Positions 1-9,344 are shown, numbered from the stretch's first letter. The stretch: DNA of 64,000 nucleotides from Flavobacteriales bacterium ALC-1 (GCA_000171875.1 ABHI01000006.1:40633-104632), one strand, 5' to 3'. Translations and numbers: made by a program. Notes: generated by a model from the letters alone, not told the origin.

Positions 1-1
1 A

Positions 2-1063
2 ATTTTAGCCTCTAATGATGGTGCGCTAAAAAATGTAGCGATGACGTCTAAAGACTTAGTTGAAGACGAAGAAGTTGATACATTATTTACAAAATTATAC
101 ACAACTAAATTTCCTCTTGCATATAATGGAGGAGAAGTAAGTAAAAACTTTGGTTTGTATTATGGGCCAACAGATGCCAAAACATTAAAGACTTATGAGA
201 AAGGTTTAGAGGAAAGTATCCCATTTGGTTGGGGAATTTTTGGATGGATTAATAAAGCTGTTTTTATTCCACTATTTGGATTCTTAAGTGGGTTCTTACC
301 TTATGGTATTGCTATTATTGTAATGACAATTTTAGTAAAGATTATGTTGTCTTTTGTGCAGTATAAGCAGTTCTTATCTCAGGCTAAGATGAAAATATTG
401 AAACCAGAGTTAGATGCTATTAGAGCAAAGCACAAAGACAATAAAATGAAAGCGCAACAAGAAACTATGGCATTGCAGAGTAAAGCTGGTGCAAGTCCAT
501 TGAGTGGTTGTTTACCTGGTTTAATGCAGATTCCTGTGTTTTATGCTTTATTTATGTTTTTCCCAACAGCGTTTGAGTTAAGACAAAAAAGTTTCCTTTG
601 GGCAGACGATTTAAGTTCATTTGATTCAGTATTAGACTTACCATTTAATATCCCGTTTTATGGAGATCACGTAAGTTTATTTCCAATATTAGCTGCCATT
701 GCGATTTTCTTTTACATGAAAATGACAACAGGTCAACAAATGGCAACACAACCAACACAAGAAGGTATGCCTGATATGGGTAAGATGATGAAGTATATGA
801 TTTATTTCTCACCACTTTTAATGTTGGTGTTCTTTAATAACTATGCATCAGGATTGAGTTTATATTACTTCGTTTCTAACTTAATTAGTATTGGTATTAT
901 GCTAGTGATTAAGAACTATATTATTGACGAAGAAAAAGTTCTAGCTAAGATTGAAGTCAGTAAAACGAAGCCTAAGAAACAGAACAAGTTTCAGAAGCGA
1001 ATGGCAGATATGATGGAGCAAGCTGAGAAACAAAAGCAGGCACAGCAAAAAAGAAAAAAATAA
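2..1063 (+). CDS. yidC: Membrane protein insertase YidC, C-terminal part (5' end outside window)
   Basis: The reading frame is open from base 2, before the first ATG at 41, so this is the last ~353 residues of a longer gene; Bacteroidota YidC is usually about 600 residues. YidC inserts and folds inner-membrane proteins, alone or with SecYEG. The visible part has the conserved YidC/Oxa1 core: a first membrane segment after the periplasmic domain (LFGFLSGFLPYGIAIIVMTI), a cytoplasmic loop rich in K/Q (MKILKPELDAIRAKHKDN), the SPLSGCLPGLMQIPVFYALF segment, and two further hydrophobic segments. It ends in a basic K/Q-rich tail (QKQAQQKRKK), typical of ribosome-contacting tails. A strong bidirectional terminator follows directly. 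Confidence 0.95.
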   Translation: MLASNDGALKNVAMTSKDLVEDEEVDTLFTKLYTTKFPLAYNGGEVSKNFGLYYGPTDAKTLKTYEKGLEESIPFGWGIFGWINKAVFIPLFGFLSGFLPYGIAIIVMTILVKIMLSFVQYKQFLSQAKMKILKPELDAIRAKHKDNKMKAQQETMALQSKAGASPLSGCLPGLMQIPVFYALFMFFPTAFELRQKSFLWADDLSSFDSVLDLPFNIPFYGDHVSLFPILAAIAIFFYMKMTTGQQMATQPTQEGMPDMGKMMKYMIYFSPLLMLVFFNNYASGLSLYYFVSNLISIGIMLVIKNYIIDEEKVLAKIEVSKTKPKKQNKFQKRMADMMEQAEKQKQAQQKRKK

Positions 1064-1071
1064 TATATAAC

Positions 1072-1104
1072 AAAAGCCCTTTGAAATTTCAAAGGGCTTT
1101 TTTA
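1072..1104. terminator. Bidirectional rho-independent terminator between yidC and the FAS1 gene
   Basis: Bases 1072-1101 form a perfect 30-base palindrome (AAAAGCCCTTTGAAA and its complement) with A-runs on one side and T-runs on the other. It lies 8 bases after the yidC stop and about 60 bases beyond the stop of the convergent FAS1 gene, so it can end transcription from both sides. Confidence 0.85.
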
Positions 1105-1160
1105 CTAACTAAATCAATCAATATAAAACGAGGTAATCAGCCTCAATTTTTCTTTTTCAT

Positions 1161-2564
1161 TTATTGTTGTGGTAATAAGACTTTGTCAATAACATGTACA
1201 ACACCATTTATAGATTGTATATCTACTAAAGAAGTTACAATATTACTTACACGACCATTTGGATCTGTTAATGTAAATGCTGTATTATCTGCTGTAATAT
1301 CTCCACCTAGTGTAGCAACAGTTCCATTAGGAAGGCCTGATGATTGTACATTAGCACCTACAATGTGATATGTTAATACTGCGTCAACTGTAGCAGGATC
1401 TAAATCACCTAAAGCAGTAGCTCCAGAAGGGTCTAACTCTAATAATAAATCTGCAAAAGCATCATTAGTTGGTGCAAATACTGTGAAAGGTCCAGCTGTA
1501 GCATCAGAAACAGTTGTGATATATGGTACAGTTGGTGTGCCAGTATCAGCTAATTGTAAAGCTGCTACTAAACTAGATAAAGCAGGATTTGAAGTTGCAA
1601 AGGTAGCAATCGTAGGTAAATCAATAACTTCATCTACAACATGTATTATACCATTTGTGCCTACAATGTCTGCTGAACTAACTGTAGATAATCCATTAAA
1701 GACTACACCATTAGATGTATCAAAGTAGATACTTAAGTCAGTGTTATTAGGTCCAGTTGCAGATGTATAAGCATAACCAGAACCAGATGATACTAAATCA
1801 GTTGATAAAATAACGCCACCTAATACATGGTTTAAGAGTATACTTGATAAATCGTTACTATTAGGATTTGTAAAACCAGCAAAAGCATTATTTGTTGGTG
1901 CTAATACGGTAAAAGGTCCATCACTTTGAAGCGTTGTCACTAAATCTTCTGAAGTTAGAGCACCAGTAAGTGATGTGAAATTACTATTATTTAATGCATG
2001 ATCAACTACATCAGGTAAGCCAATTACAGCATCTATAACATGTACAATTCCATTGTCTGCATCTATGTCAGCTAATCCGTTAACAACAGAAGCACCATTA
2101 TTGAAAGTCACACCATTTGAAGTATCAAATAGCAAGCTTAAGTTATTTCCTCCTGCGCCAGTGGCACTAGTACTTGTATAACCTGATCCCATATTGACCA
2201 ACATGGTAGAAGTGACTTCACCTGCAATAACATGGTTTAATAAGATTTGAGATAAAATATCAGTTGGTACTTCTTCTAAAGAAGAAAAACCATTTTCACT
2301 TAAAAATGTACCAAATGCAGCATTAGTTGGTGCTAATACTGTAAAAGGCCCATCACCTTGTAAGACAGATACTAAATTACCATCTGCACGTTGCAAAGCA
2401 GCAACTAGGGAACTTAAATCGTTTGTAGCTACAGCTAGATCAACAATTGTGTTTGTTTGTGGGTCTGTAGGTCCGCCATTGTCATCATCATCACTACAGC
2501 TAGTTAAACCTATAACCAATAAAAATACTGTGAGTAATTTGAAAGTTTTTGAAATAATTTTCAT
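1161..2564 (-). CDS. Lipoprotein with three fasciclin (FAS1) domains
   Basis: Predicted surface or periplasmic lipoprotein of 467 residues. The start chosen is the ATG at 2564, which gives a clean lipoprotein signal (MKIISKTFKLL..LTSC); an ATG nine codons upstream (2591) is possible but puts an unusual stretch before the signal. After the lipobox Cys there is an acidic SDDDDNGG linker, then three FAS1 repeats of about 130-150 residues. Each carries the FTVLAPTN(N/D)AF motif and an H2-like motif near its end (GIVHVIDAVI, GIIHVVDEVI, GVVHVIDKVL). FAS1 domains are known in adhesion proteins; the ligand here is unknown. The gene is divergent from the MORN-like gene at 2631 and ends at a shared terminator. 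Confidence 0.9.
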   Translation of the reverse strand: MKIISKTFKLLTVFLLVIGLTSCSDDDDNGGPTDPQTNTIVDLAVATNDLSSLVAALQRADGNLVSVLQGDGPFTVLAPTNAAFGTFLSENGFSSLEEVPTDILSQILLNHVIAGEVTSTMLVNMGSGYTSTSATGAGGNNLSLLFDTSNGVTFNNGASVVNGLADIDADNGIVHVIDAVIGLPDVVDHALNNSNFTSLTGALTSEDLVTTLQSDGPFTVLAPTNNAFAGFTNPNSNDLSSILLNHVLGGVILSTDLVSSGSGYAYTSATGPNNTDLSIYFDTSNGVVFNGLSTVSSADIVGTNGIIHVVDEVIDLPTIATFATSNPALSSLVAALQLADTGTPTVPYITTVSDATAGPFTVFAPTNDAFADLLLELDPSGATALGDLDPATVDAVLTYHIVGANVQSSGLPNGTVATLGGDITADNTAFTLTDPNGRVSNIVTSLVDIQSINGVVHVIDKVLLPQQ

Positions 2565-2618
2565 TTTTTTGAGTTTTAAATTGTTCAACATTTATCAAAC
2601 TTTAATTAGTTTGTTTAA

Positions 2619-2626
2619 CAAAAATA
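2619..2626 (-). promoter_or_regulatory. Possible -7 box for the FAS1 lipoprotein gene
   Basis: On the minus strand this reads TATTTTTG, matching the Bacteroidota TAnnTTTG box, about 55 bases before the ATG at 2564. No clear -33 TTG at the usual spacing is visible, so this rests on the single box. Confidence 0.3.
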
Positions 2627-2630
2627 GAAA

Positions 2631-3341
2631 ATGATTAAACAAAAACTATTTTCAACTTTCATTTTAACACTAATTTTAACGTTTGGTTATGCCCAAAATT
2701 CAATTAATAAGTTCGATAAAGACGGTAAACGTCACGGTTTATGGACGAAAAATTACCATCAGACCGATCAAAAGCGATACGAAGGTGTTTTTAAGCATGG
2801 TAAAGAGATAGACTCATTTAAATTCTATACACTATCTAAAGGAAAAAGTGTTTTGAGTGCTGTAAAAGTGTTTAACGAAAAAGATAGCTTAGCGGATGTT
2901 ACATTCTTAGCATCTAACAAAAAAGTAATTAGCGAAGGTAAAATGGATGGCAAGCGTTTTATTGGGCAATGGGTTTTTTATCATAAAAATTCTAAGGCTA
3001 AAATGATTGTAGAGAATTATAATGAAGAAGGAAATTTAAATGGTGAGCGTCATGTTTATTATAAAGATGGTTCATTTGCTGAAAAGGCATTTTATAAAAA
3101 TGGTATGCTTGATGGTGAAGCAAAATGGTTTTCAGAAAAAAACACGCTATTGCGATCATCTAAATACAAAGCAGATAGATTGAACGGTAAAACAATTAAT
3201 TATGATGCAGATGGTAAAGTAACTTCGGAGGGTAGTTATGAAGAGGATATGAAAAAAGGAATTTGGAGATATTATAAAGGTGATAAATTAACCAAAGAAA
3301 TAGATCATACCAATAATACGGTTATCAAGAAAAATGAATAG
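2631..3341 (+). CDS. Secreted MORN-variant / YwqK-like repeat protein
   Basis: A 236-residue protein with an N-terminal signal peptide (cleavage expected after FGYAQ, near residue 22). The rest is built of short repeats of the form G-x-x-x-G-x-W-x-x-Y/F: KDGKRHGLWTKNY, DGKRFIGQWVFY, NLNGERHVYYKDG, GMLDGEAKWFSE, RLNGKTINYDADGK, DMKKGIWRYYKG. This is the MORN_2 (YwqK antitoxin-like) repeat pattern, common in Bacteroidota exported proteins and usually without known function. No catalytic motif is seen. No toxin gene is adjacent, so the antitoxin label used for the family should not be carried over. A terminator hairpin follows at 3375. Confidence 0.75.
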   Translation: MIKQKLFSTFILTLILTFGYAQNSINKFDKDGKRHGLWTKNYHQTDQKRYEGVFKHGKEIDSFKFYTLSKGKSVLSAVKVFNEKDSLADVTFLASNKKVISEGKMDGKRFIGQWVFYHKNSKAKMIVENYNEEGNLNGERHVYYKDGSFAEKAFYKNGMLDGEAKWFSEKNTLLRSSKYKADRLNGKTINYDADGKVTSEGSYEEDMKKGIWRYYKGDKLTKEIDHTNNTVIKKNE

Positions 3342-3374
3342 TTTTTAGCTATCTATTCAATAGAATTTAGAAAT

Positions 3375-3401
3375 GGCAATCTTAATACGATTGCCTTTTT
3401 T
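3375..3401 (+). terminator. Rho-independent terminator after the MORN-like gene
   Basis: GGCAATC (3375-3381) pairs with GATTGCC (3389-3395) around a 7-base loop, followed by TTTTTT. It lies 34 bases after the stop codon. Confidence 0.75.
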
Positions 3402-3407
3402 ATTTTG

Positions 3408-3415
3408 TAATTTTG
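3408..3415 (+). promoter_or_regulatory. Possible -7 box upstream of mnmA
   Basis: TAATTTTG matches TAnnTTTG. It sits just after the terminator of the preceding gene and about 108 bases before the mnmA ATG. The nearest upstream TTG (3391) is 14 bases away, shorter than usual, so the call is tentative. Confidence 0.35.
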
Positions 3416-3450
3416 CCGTGGTTTTTCGAACAAACCTAAACTATTAGAGT

Positions 3451-3516
3451 TCCTTTCCTTGGAAGGGTTTGAGATGGGTAATATTAATTAAACAAAGATT
3501 CCTGATTTCGCAGGAA
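3451..3516. repeat. Possible dispersed intergenic repeat with hairpin, in the mnmA leader
   Basis: Two GC-richer palindromic pieces lie in this AT-rich leader: TCCTTTCCTTGGAAGGG (3451-3467) and a hairpin TTCCTG (3499-3504) / CAGGAA (3511-3516) with loop ATTTCG, ending 6 bases before the mnmA ATG. From memory, TTCCTGCnnnnGCAGGAA hairpins are dispersed in several flavobacterial genomes; this copy has one mismatch at the stem tip. Only one copy is in this window, so repeat status is inferred. Confidence 0.4.
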
Positions 3517-3522
3517 ATAAAT

Positions 3523-4710
3523 ATGAAACGTGTCATAGTAGGACTTTCTGGAGGAGTAGATTCAAGCGTTGCTGCCTATCTTTTAAAAGAACAAGGCTAC
3601 GAGGTTATAGGTCTGTTTATGAAAAACTGGCATGATGATTCTGTAACTATCTCTGATGAATGCCCTTGGCTAGAAGATAGTAATGATGCGATGTTGGTGG
3701 CTGATAAATTGGGTATTCCTTTTCAAACAGTAGATTTAAGTGTACAATACAAAGAACGTATTGTGGACTATATGTTTAACGAATACGAAAAAGGACGTAC
3801 ACCTAATCCAGATGTACTTTGTAATCGTGAAATAAAGTTTGATGTCTTTATGGATATCGCTTTAGAGTTAGGAGCGGATTATGTAGCTACTGGTCATTAT
3901 TGTAGAAAAAGTACTATTGAAAAAGATGGTAAAGTGATTCATCAATTACTTTCTGGAGCGGATAACAATAAAGATCAGTCCTATTTTTTATGTCAGCTAT
4001 CTCAAGCACAATTAGCAAAAGCTTTATTTCCAATAGGTGAATTAACCAAACCAGAAGTTAGAGAAATTGCTAAGGCACAAGGTTTAATTACAGCCGAAAA
4101 GAAAGATTCTCAAGGACTTTGTTTTATTGGCAAAGTAAGGCTTCCAGAATTTCTACAACAACAATTAAAACCTAAAGAAGGTGTAATTGTTGAGGTTGAT
4201 AGTGCATTTGAAATCTTTAGTCAAAGCATTCCAGATTTTAAGTCAAAAGAAAATGAATTAGAATTCTTTTCTAAAAAACCAGAGTATGCCATCACTGACG
4301 GAAAAGTTGTTGGTAAGCATCAAGGTGCACATTATTTTACAAAAGGGCAACGTAAAGGTTTGGGAGTTGGTGGCACAATAGAACCACTTTTTGTTATCGA
4401 TACAGATGTAAAAGAGAATATCATATTTACAGGTCAAGGTAAAAATCATCCTGGCTTATTACGTAATGTATTGTTTGTTAAAAATGATGAATTGCATTGG
4501 GTTAGAGAAGATTTAGCACTTGCTGAGGGTGATACAATGCAAGTCATGGCAAGAATTCGTTATAGACAAGCTTTAGAAAATGCTACATTACATAAGGTAG
4601 CTTCAGGTTTATATGTTGAATTTGAAAATCAGCAATCAGCAATTACTGAAGGTCAATTTGTAGCTTGGTACTTAAATGACGAATTATTAGGTTCAGGAGT
4701 AATTTCTTAA
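3523..4710 (+). CDS. mnmA: tRNA-specific 2-thiouridylase MnmA
   Basis: MnmA thiolates U34 in the wobble position of tRNA-Lys, -Glu and -Gln in the cytoplasm, using ATP and a persulfide. The start is the ATG at 3523, giving [15 protein letters not shown]; the longer frame from 3469 only adds translated leader sequence. Visible motifs are the PP-loop SGGVDSS (residues 9-15), [16 protein letters not shown] with catalytic Cys100, and SQGLCFIG with the second Cys200, which match the two active-site cysteines of E. coli MnmA in spacing. [11 protein letters not shown] and the C-terminal beta domain (VARIRYR-like MARIRYRQ) are present. At 395 residues it is slightly longer than E. coli MnmA (about 370), from an insert around residues 225-255, common in Bacteroidota. 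Confidence 0.95.
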   Translation: MKRVIVGLSGGVDSSVAAYLLKEQGYEVIGLFMKNWHDDSVTISDECPWLEDSNDAMLVADKLGIPFQTVDLSVQYKERIVDYMFNEYEKGRTPNPDVLCNREIKFDVFMDIALELGADYVATGHYCRKSTIEKDGKVIHQLLSGADNNKDQSYFLCQLSQAQLAKALFPIGELTKPEVREIAKAQGLITAEKKDSQGLCFIGKVRLPEFLQQQLKPKEGVIVEVDSAFEIFSQSIPDFKSKENELEFFSKKPEYAITDGKVVGKHQGAHYFTKGQRKGLGVGGTIEPLFVIDTDVKENIIFTGQGKNHPGLLRNVLFVKNDELHWVREDLALAEGDTMQVMARIRYRQALENATLHKVASGLYVEFENQQSAITEGQFVAWYLNDELLGSGVIS

Positions 4711-4728
4711 ATTGCAAGTAAAAACGCA

Positions 4729-6339
4729 ATGATTAGAAAATTAACCATGCTTTTATTGTTTCTTATAACAATATCAAGCTATTCCCAAGAAGATGCTTGG
4801 ATTTATCTTATAGATAAACCTAATGTATCATCTGCTCTTGCCAATCCTATTTCTATACTTACTCAAAAGGCAATCGATAGAAAACAGAATCACAATATTG
4901 CTATTGATGAACGTGATGTACCAGTAGATGAAGCTTATATTTCAGACTTAAAGACTAAAGCAGGAATTACGGTTTTAGCCAAATCAAAATGGTTTAATGC
5001 TGTACATGTAAGAGGCACTGAAGCAGATATAAATGCATTAAGTGTCTTAACTTATGTAGATACAATTGATTTTGCGAATAAAAGTTTAAATACAGCGTCT
5101 CGTTCTAATGCTGTTATAGGTAAAACAAATATTGAAGATGAAACTATTAATTTCACTTATGGTAATACACTGAATCAAGTAGAAATGATAAATGTTGATG
5201 ATTTGCATGTTGCTGACTTTACAGGTGAAGGCATTACGATTGCAGTTATGGATTCAGGGTTTCCTAGTGTAAATACTATGGGAGCTTTTCAACGCTTAAG
5301 AGATAATAATGATTTGTTAGATGGGTACGATTTTGTGGATAGAACATCAGATGTTTATGCGAGTACAGCAAGCTCACACGGTACACGAGTTTTGAGTACT
5401 ATGGCAGGTTTTGTACAAGACCAGTTTGTTGGTACTGCACCAGATGCATCTTATTATTTATTTAGAACTGAAGATTCGTCGAGTGAAACTCCTCTTGAGG
5501 AAAGTTATTGGGTTGAAGCAGCAGAGCGCTCTGATAGTTTAGGAGTGGATATGATTAATACCTCATTAGGTTATCGTGTATTTGATAATGCTAATTACGA
5601 TTACACACCTGCAGATATGAATGGGCAAGTAGCTTTTATTACAAAAGGCGCTTCCATTGCTGCCGAAAAAGGCATTTTAGTAGTTGTCAGTGCTGGTAAT
5701 GCTGGAGCCACTACATGGCAAACCGTAGGGGCGCCAGCAGATTCACCAAATGTTTTATCCATTGGTGGAGTAGATGCTAATGGTAATTATGTATCGTTTA
5801 GTTCGCAAGGGGGAACTGCACAAATAGGTTATCAAAAGCCAGATGTTGTAGCTAGAGCAGGATCAGCTTTTGTTATTGACCAAAGTAATAATATCACTCA
5901 AAACAATGGAACTTCTTTTAGTGGTCCTATTATGTGTGGAGGTATTGCGTCTTTATGGCAAGCGATTCCTGATGCTTTACCAACTGAAGTGATGGATTAT
6001 GTAAGGCAATCAGCTTCACAGTATAATTCACCAGATGATTTTTTGGGTTATGGTATTCCTGATTTGGCTTTAGCTAGAAGTTTGGGATTAGATGAAGAAT
6101 CAATTAATAGTTATAGCTTTTACCCTAATCCTGTAAAAAACGAAATAAACTTAAGATTACCATCGGTAATAAGAACTATAAAGTTGTCTATTTACAGTCA
6201 ATTAGGTCAAGAAATTTACCAATCTATTATAGATGAAGTGTTAACTACAATTGATGTTTCTAAATTATCGGCTGGAATTTATGTAATGAAACTATCATCG
6301 GAATCTAATTCACAAACTTTTAAATTTGTAAAGGAATAA
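4729..6339 (+). CDS. Secreted S8 (subtilisin-like) serine protease with T9SS sorting domain
   Basis: A 536-residue exported protease. It has a signal peptide (MIRKLTMLLLFLITISSYSQ), a propeptide-like region (~25-120), and a peptidase S8 domain with the full catalytic triad: Asp175 in AVMDSGFP, His217 in SSHGTRV, Ser396 in GTSFSGP. The oxyanion Asn is probably in VSAGNAGA. The last ~75 residues are a type A T9SS C-terminal sorting domain (YSFYPNPVKNEINL, LSAGIYVMKL), so the enzyme should cross the outer membrane by type IX secretion and be attached or released. The next gene begins on the base after its stop codon, so the two are probably co-transcribed. The natural substrate is unknown. Confidence 0.92.
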   Translation: MIRKLTMLLLFLITISSYSQEDAWIYLIDKPNVSSALANPISILTQKAIDRKQNHNIAIDERDVPVDEAYISDLKTKAGITVLAKSKWFNAVHVRGTEADINALSVLTYVDTIDFANKSLNTASRSNAVIGKTNIEDETINFTYGNTLNQVEMINVDDLHVADFTGEGITIAVMDSGFPSVNTMGAFQRLRDNNDLLDGYDFVDRTSDVYASTASSHGTRVLSTMAGFVQDQFVGTAPDASYYLFRTEDSSSETPLEESYWVEAAERSDSLGVDMINTSLGYRVFDNANYDYTPADMNGQVAFITKGASIAAEKGILVVVSAGNAGATTWQTVGAPADSPNVLSIGGVDANGNYVSFSSQGGTAQIGYQKPDVVARAGSAFVIDQSNNITQNNGTSFSGPIMCGGIASLWQAIPDALPTEVMDYVRQSASQYNSPDDFLGYGIPDLALARSLGLDEESINSYSFYPNPVKNEINLRLPSVIRTIKLSIYSQLGQEIYQSIIDEVLTTIDVSKLSAGIYVMKLSSESNSQTFKFVKE

Positions 6340-7281
6340 ATGAGAAACAGAATCACCTCACTTTTTAATATTAAATATCCAATCATACAAGCAGGTATGA
6401 TTTGGAATAGCGGTTGGAGATTAGCTTCAGCAGCAAGCAACTCAGGAATTTTAGGTTTAATAGGCGCAGGTTCAATGTATCCTGATGTATTGCGAGAGCA
6501 TATTCAAAAATGTAAAGCAGCAACAGACAAACCTTTTGGGGTTAATGTGCCGATGCTATATCCAAATATTGAAGAGATTATGGATATTATTGTTGCCGAA
6601 GGAGTAAAAATTGTATTCACCTCTGCCGGAAACCCAAAAACTTGGACCAAATGGTTGCAAGACAAAGGTATTACTGTGGTGCATGTAGTAAGTAGTGTAA
6701 AGTTTGCTCTAAAAGCACAAGATGCAGGGGTTGATGCTATTGTGGCAGAAGGTTTTGAAGCAGGAGGTCATAATGGACGTGATGAAACCACAACTTTAAC
6801 GCTAATTCCTATGGTAAAAGAGCAACTGCAAATTCCATTGATTGCTGCAGGTGGTATTGCCACAGGAAAAGCTATGTTGGCTTGTATGGTTTTAGGTGCA
6901 GATGGAGTACAAGTAGGTAGTCGTTTTGTAGCGAGCGAAGAATCTTCTGCACACCACGCCTTTAAACAAGTGGTTGTAGATGCTAAAGAAGGTGATACAC
7001 AATTGACTCTAAAAGAGCTAGCACCAGTTCGTCTTATAAAAAACAAGTTTTATAATGAGTTGCAGGAACTCTATAAAACCGCACCAACACCAGAGCAACT
7101 TAAAGAACTCTTAGGGCGCGCTAGAGCTAAACGTGGTATGTTTGAAGGTGATTTAGACGATGGTGAACTTGAGATTGGGCAAATTGCAGGCTTAATCCAT
7201 GATGTGAAATCAGTTGCCGAGATTGTTACAGATATAATTGCTGAGTTTGAGAAGGAGAAACAAAATATTGGATCATTGTAA
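6340..7281 (+). CDS. Nitronate monooxygenase / 2-nitropropane dioxygenase family flavoprotein
   Basis: A 313-residue cytoplasmic FMN-dependent TIM-barrel protein of the NMO/FabK-like family. It starts on the base directly after the S8 protease stop codon. Motifs: YPIIQAGMIW (14-23), GVNVPM (67-72), AGGHNGR (141-147, with the conserved His144), AAGGIATG (169-176) and GVQVGSRF (189-196), the last two being the FMN phosphate-binding loops. NMOs oxidise alkyl nitronates; FabK relatives are enoyl-ACP reductases, and sequence by eye does not separate these two activities. The operon link with a secreted protease has no obvious functional logic. Confidence 0.85.
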   Translation: MRNRITSLFNIKYPIIQAGMIWNSGWRLASAASNSGILGLIGAGSMYPDVLREHIQKCKAATDKPFGVNVPMLYPNIEEIMDIIVAEGVKIVFTSAGNPKTWTKWLQDKGITVVHVVSSVKFALKAQDAGVDAIVAEGFEAGGHNGRDETTTLTLIPMVKEQLQIPLIAAGGIATGKAMLACMVLGADGVQVGSRFVASEESSAHHAFKQVVVDAKEGDTQLTLKELAPVRLIKNKFYNELQELYKTAPTPEQLKELLGRARAKRGMFEGDLDDGELEIGQIAGLIHDVKSVAEIVTDIIAEFEKEKQNIGSL

Positions 7282-7413
7282 TGTATTTATTAATAAATAA
7301 AAATGCTATGCTATTAATTTTTAATAGTAAAATACTAAATTCGTTCAAAGCATAATAATAGAAATATAATTATGTCACTAATAATTTATCTGCAAATCAC
7401 AACAGCAATTAAA

Positions 7414-9279
7414 ATGAAAAAGATATTATCATTAATAGTTATTCTAATACTAACCCAATCAAATTTAATAGCTCAGAATGAGAATGATAGAGCTTTAATT
7501 TTAAAACAAACAAATATTAAGCTTCTCGATAGTATCTCAAAAAAGGCAAATGAACACTACATTAATTTTTTGAAAGAAACAGTCAAAAAAGGTGTTAATA
7601 TGGAGGTAAGTAATAGTAGGAATATAAAGGGCTACTTATCTGGGTTTGATATTAATGGAAATCCTATTTATGACTTTGATGATAATGTAAATGTAGCAAT
7701 AACTAGTCGTGTAGACCGAATATGGAATGGTGGATCTAGTGGATTGAATTTAAATGGTGATGGAATACAAATAGGGCACTGGGAAGCCGGTGGTTTAGCA
7801 TTAACAACTCATCAAGAATTTAATGGTAGAGTTACTCATGCTGAATTTGAATTAGTTACTAGTCATGCAACTCATACTGCATGTACTTTGATAGGAACTG
7901 GTGTTGATAATGACGCCCGAGGAATGGCATCTAGTGCGACGATTGTTTCTCGCAGAAGTAATAATGATGAATCTGAAATTGCAAATTTTGGTGCAGCAGG
8001 CGGTATATTATCAAATCATTCATATAGTACTGGAAACCCAAATGGGGACATACCTGTTTATGGTGTATATACTAATAATTCGAAAGAATGGGATGAAATA
8101 TTGTATAATGCCCCATATTTGACACTCTGTAAGTCAGCAGGAAATGACCGAAATGATGGGGAGAATACAGTAGATAATGGGTATGATCTTATTTATACAG
8201 TTTCAACATCTAAAAACTTAATAACCGTAGGAGCGGTTAATGATGTGAGTGCATATAGTGGGCCTCAATCTATTACTCAATCTGCATTTAGCAATTGGGG
8301 ACCAACTGATGATTGGAGGATAAAGCCAGATATTATAGCAAATGGAGTATCTGTCTATTCTGCTGATGATGATAGTGACACAGATTATACAACTAAATCT
8401 GGTACATCAATGTCTACACCATCAGTAACTGGAGCCATTGCACTATTACAACAACATTATCACAATGAAAATGGAGTTTATATGAAGGCAGCGACAGTTA
8501 AAGCATTATTATTAGGAACTACAGACGAAGCTGGAGCTAATGATGGTCCAGATTTTCAAAATGGTTGGGGTTTGTTAAATGCTGAACGAGCTGCAGAGGT
8601 AATTTCAAATAATGGATCAACTTCAAGAATTAATGAGCTATCATTATCTAATGGTACCACATATACAACTACTTTTGAAGTAGATGGTACGCTTCCATTA
8701 GCATTAACTATAGTTTGGACTGATCCATCTGGTAATCCTCTAATATTCGCAACAACAGATGATCAAACACCTATGCTAATAAACGATTTAGATGTTAGAA
8801 TCACTAAAAATGCAACTGTATATTCTCCTTGGGTTATGACTCCTAATAATAGTACTAATAACTTTACTGATGCAGCAACAAAAGGAGATAATTTTAGAGA
8901 TAATGTTGAACGAATTGATGTTAGTAATTTAACATCAGGAATTTATACTGTTACTGTCACTCATAAAGGAAATTTAATTAACGGTTCCCAAGATTTTTCA
9001 ATGGTTATTAATGGACTTTTAGACAGTTCATTAGGTATAGAAGATTATCAAAAATCAATATCAATTTACCCAAATCCAGCTAAAAAATCTTTTAGAGTTT
9101 ATTCAAAAACACCTGTTGAATCTATAACTATATACGATATTGTAGGAAATCGTTTAATAACCTACAAAGAAAATGAAGAACAGCTTTATGTTGGAAACCT
9201 TGTGTCAGGTATTTACTTAGTTAGTATAAAGCAAAAGAATAATTCAGTTAATGTAATCAAACGATTAATAGTTGATTAG
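7414..9279 (+). CDS. Secreted S8-family serine peptidase with T9SS sorting domain; Glu at the catalytic Asp position
   Basis: A 621-residue protein. The ATG at 7414 is chosen because it gives a normal signal peptide (MKKILSLIVILILTQSNLIAQ); the frame upstream to 7372 is leader. The S8 domain (~100-400) has His151 in SHATHTACT and Ser332 in SGTSMSTPS. The segment where the catalytic Asp belongs reads IGHWEAGG, so Glu124 stands where related proteins have Asp (WDxGG). A jelly-roll P-domain-like region follows (~415-545), then a type A T9SS sorting domain (ISIYPNPAKKSF, LVSGIYLVSI). It resembles but is not a recent copy of the protease at 4729. Reduced or altered activity is possible. Monocistronic, with a terminator behind it. 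Confidence 0.88.
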   Translation: MKKILSLIVILILTQSNLIAQNENDRALILKQTNIKLLDSISKKANEHYINFLKETVKKGVNMEVSNSRNIKGYLSGFDINGNPIYDFDDNVNVAITSRVDRIWNGGSSGLNLNGDGIQIGHWEAGGLALTTHQEFNGRVTHAEFELVTSHATHTACTLIGTGVDNDARGMASSATIVSRRSNNDESEIANFGAAGGILSNHSYSTGNPNGDIPVYGVYTNNSKEWDEILYNAPYLTLCKSAGNDRNDGENTVDNGYDLIYTVSTSKNLITVGAVNDVSAYSGPQSITQSAFSNWGPTDDWRIKPDIIANGVSVYSADDDSDTDYTTKSGTSMSTPSVTGAIALLQQHYHNENGVYMKAATVKALLLGTTDEAGANDGPDFQNGWGLLNAERAAEVISNNGSTSRINELSLSNGTTYTTTFEVDGTLPLALTIVWTDPSGNPLIFATTDDQTPMLINDLDVRITKNATVYSPWVMTPNNSTNNFTDAATKGDNFRDNVERIDVSNLTSGIYTVTVTHKGNLINGSQDFSMVINGLLDSSLGIEDYQKSISIYPNPAKKSFRVYSKTPVESITIYDIVGNRLITYKENEEQLYVGNLVSGIYLVSIKQKNNSVNVIKRLIVD

Positions 9280-9285
9280 ATTTAT

Positions 9286-9319
9286 ATAATCACGTAATGA
9301 TTTTACACTACGTGATTAT
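9286..9319. terminator. Bidirectional terminator between the S8 protease and DoxX-like gene
   Basis: An 11-bp stem (ATAATCACGTA at 9286-9296 with its complement at 9309-9319) around a 12-base loop, between two convergent genes. The U-tract is weak on both sides, so efficiency is uncertain. Confidence 0.6.
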
Positions 9320-9344
9320 TGAAAATGTAAAGCAGTTATAAAGT

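Noticed and set aside
1081..1728. Plus-strand ORFs opposite the FAS1 lipoprotein gene
   Set aside because: They are complement-strand shadows of the repeated FAS1 coding sequence, with no family resemblance or start context; the minus-strand protein has clear FAS1 domains.
2631..3341. YwqK as part of a toxin-antitoxin module
   Set aside because: The protein has a signal peptide and no toxin partner is adjacent; only the repeat type is shared.
4729..9279. Recent tandem duplication of the two S8 proteases
   Set aside because: The two differ in length, triad context and domain layout; they share only family-level similarity.
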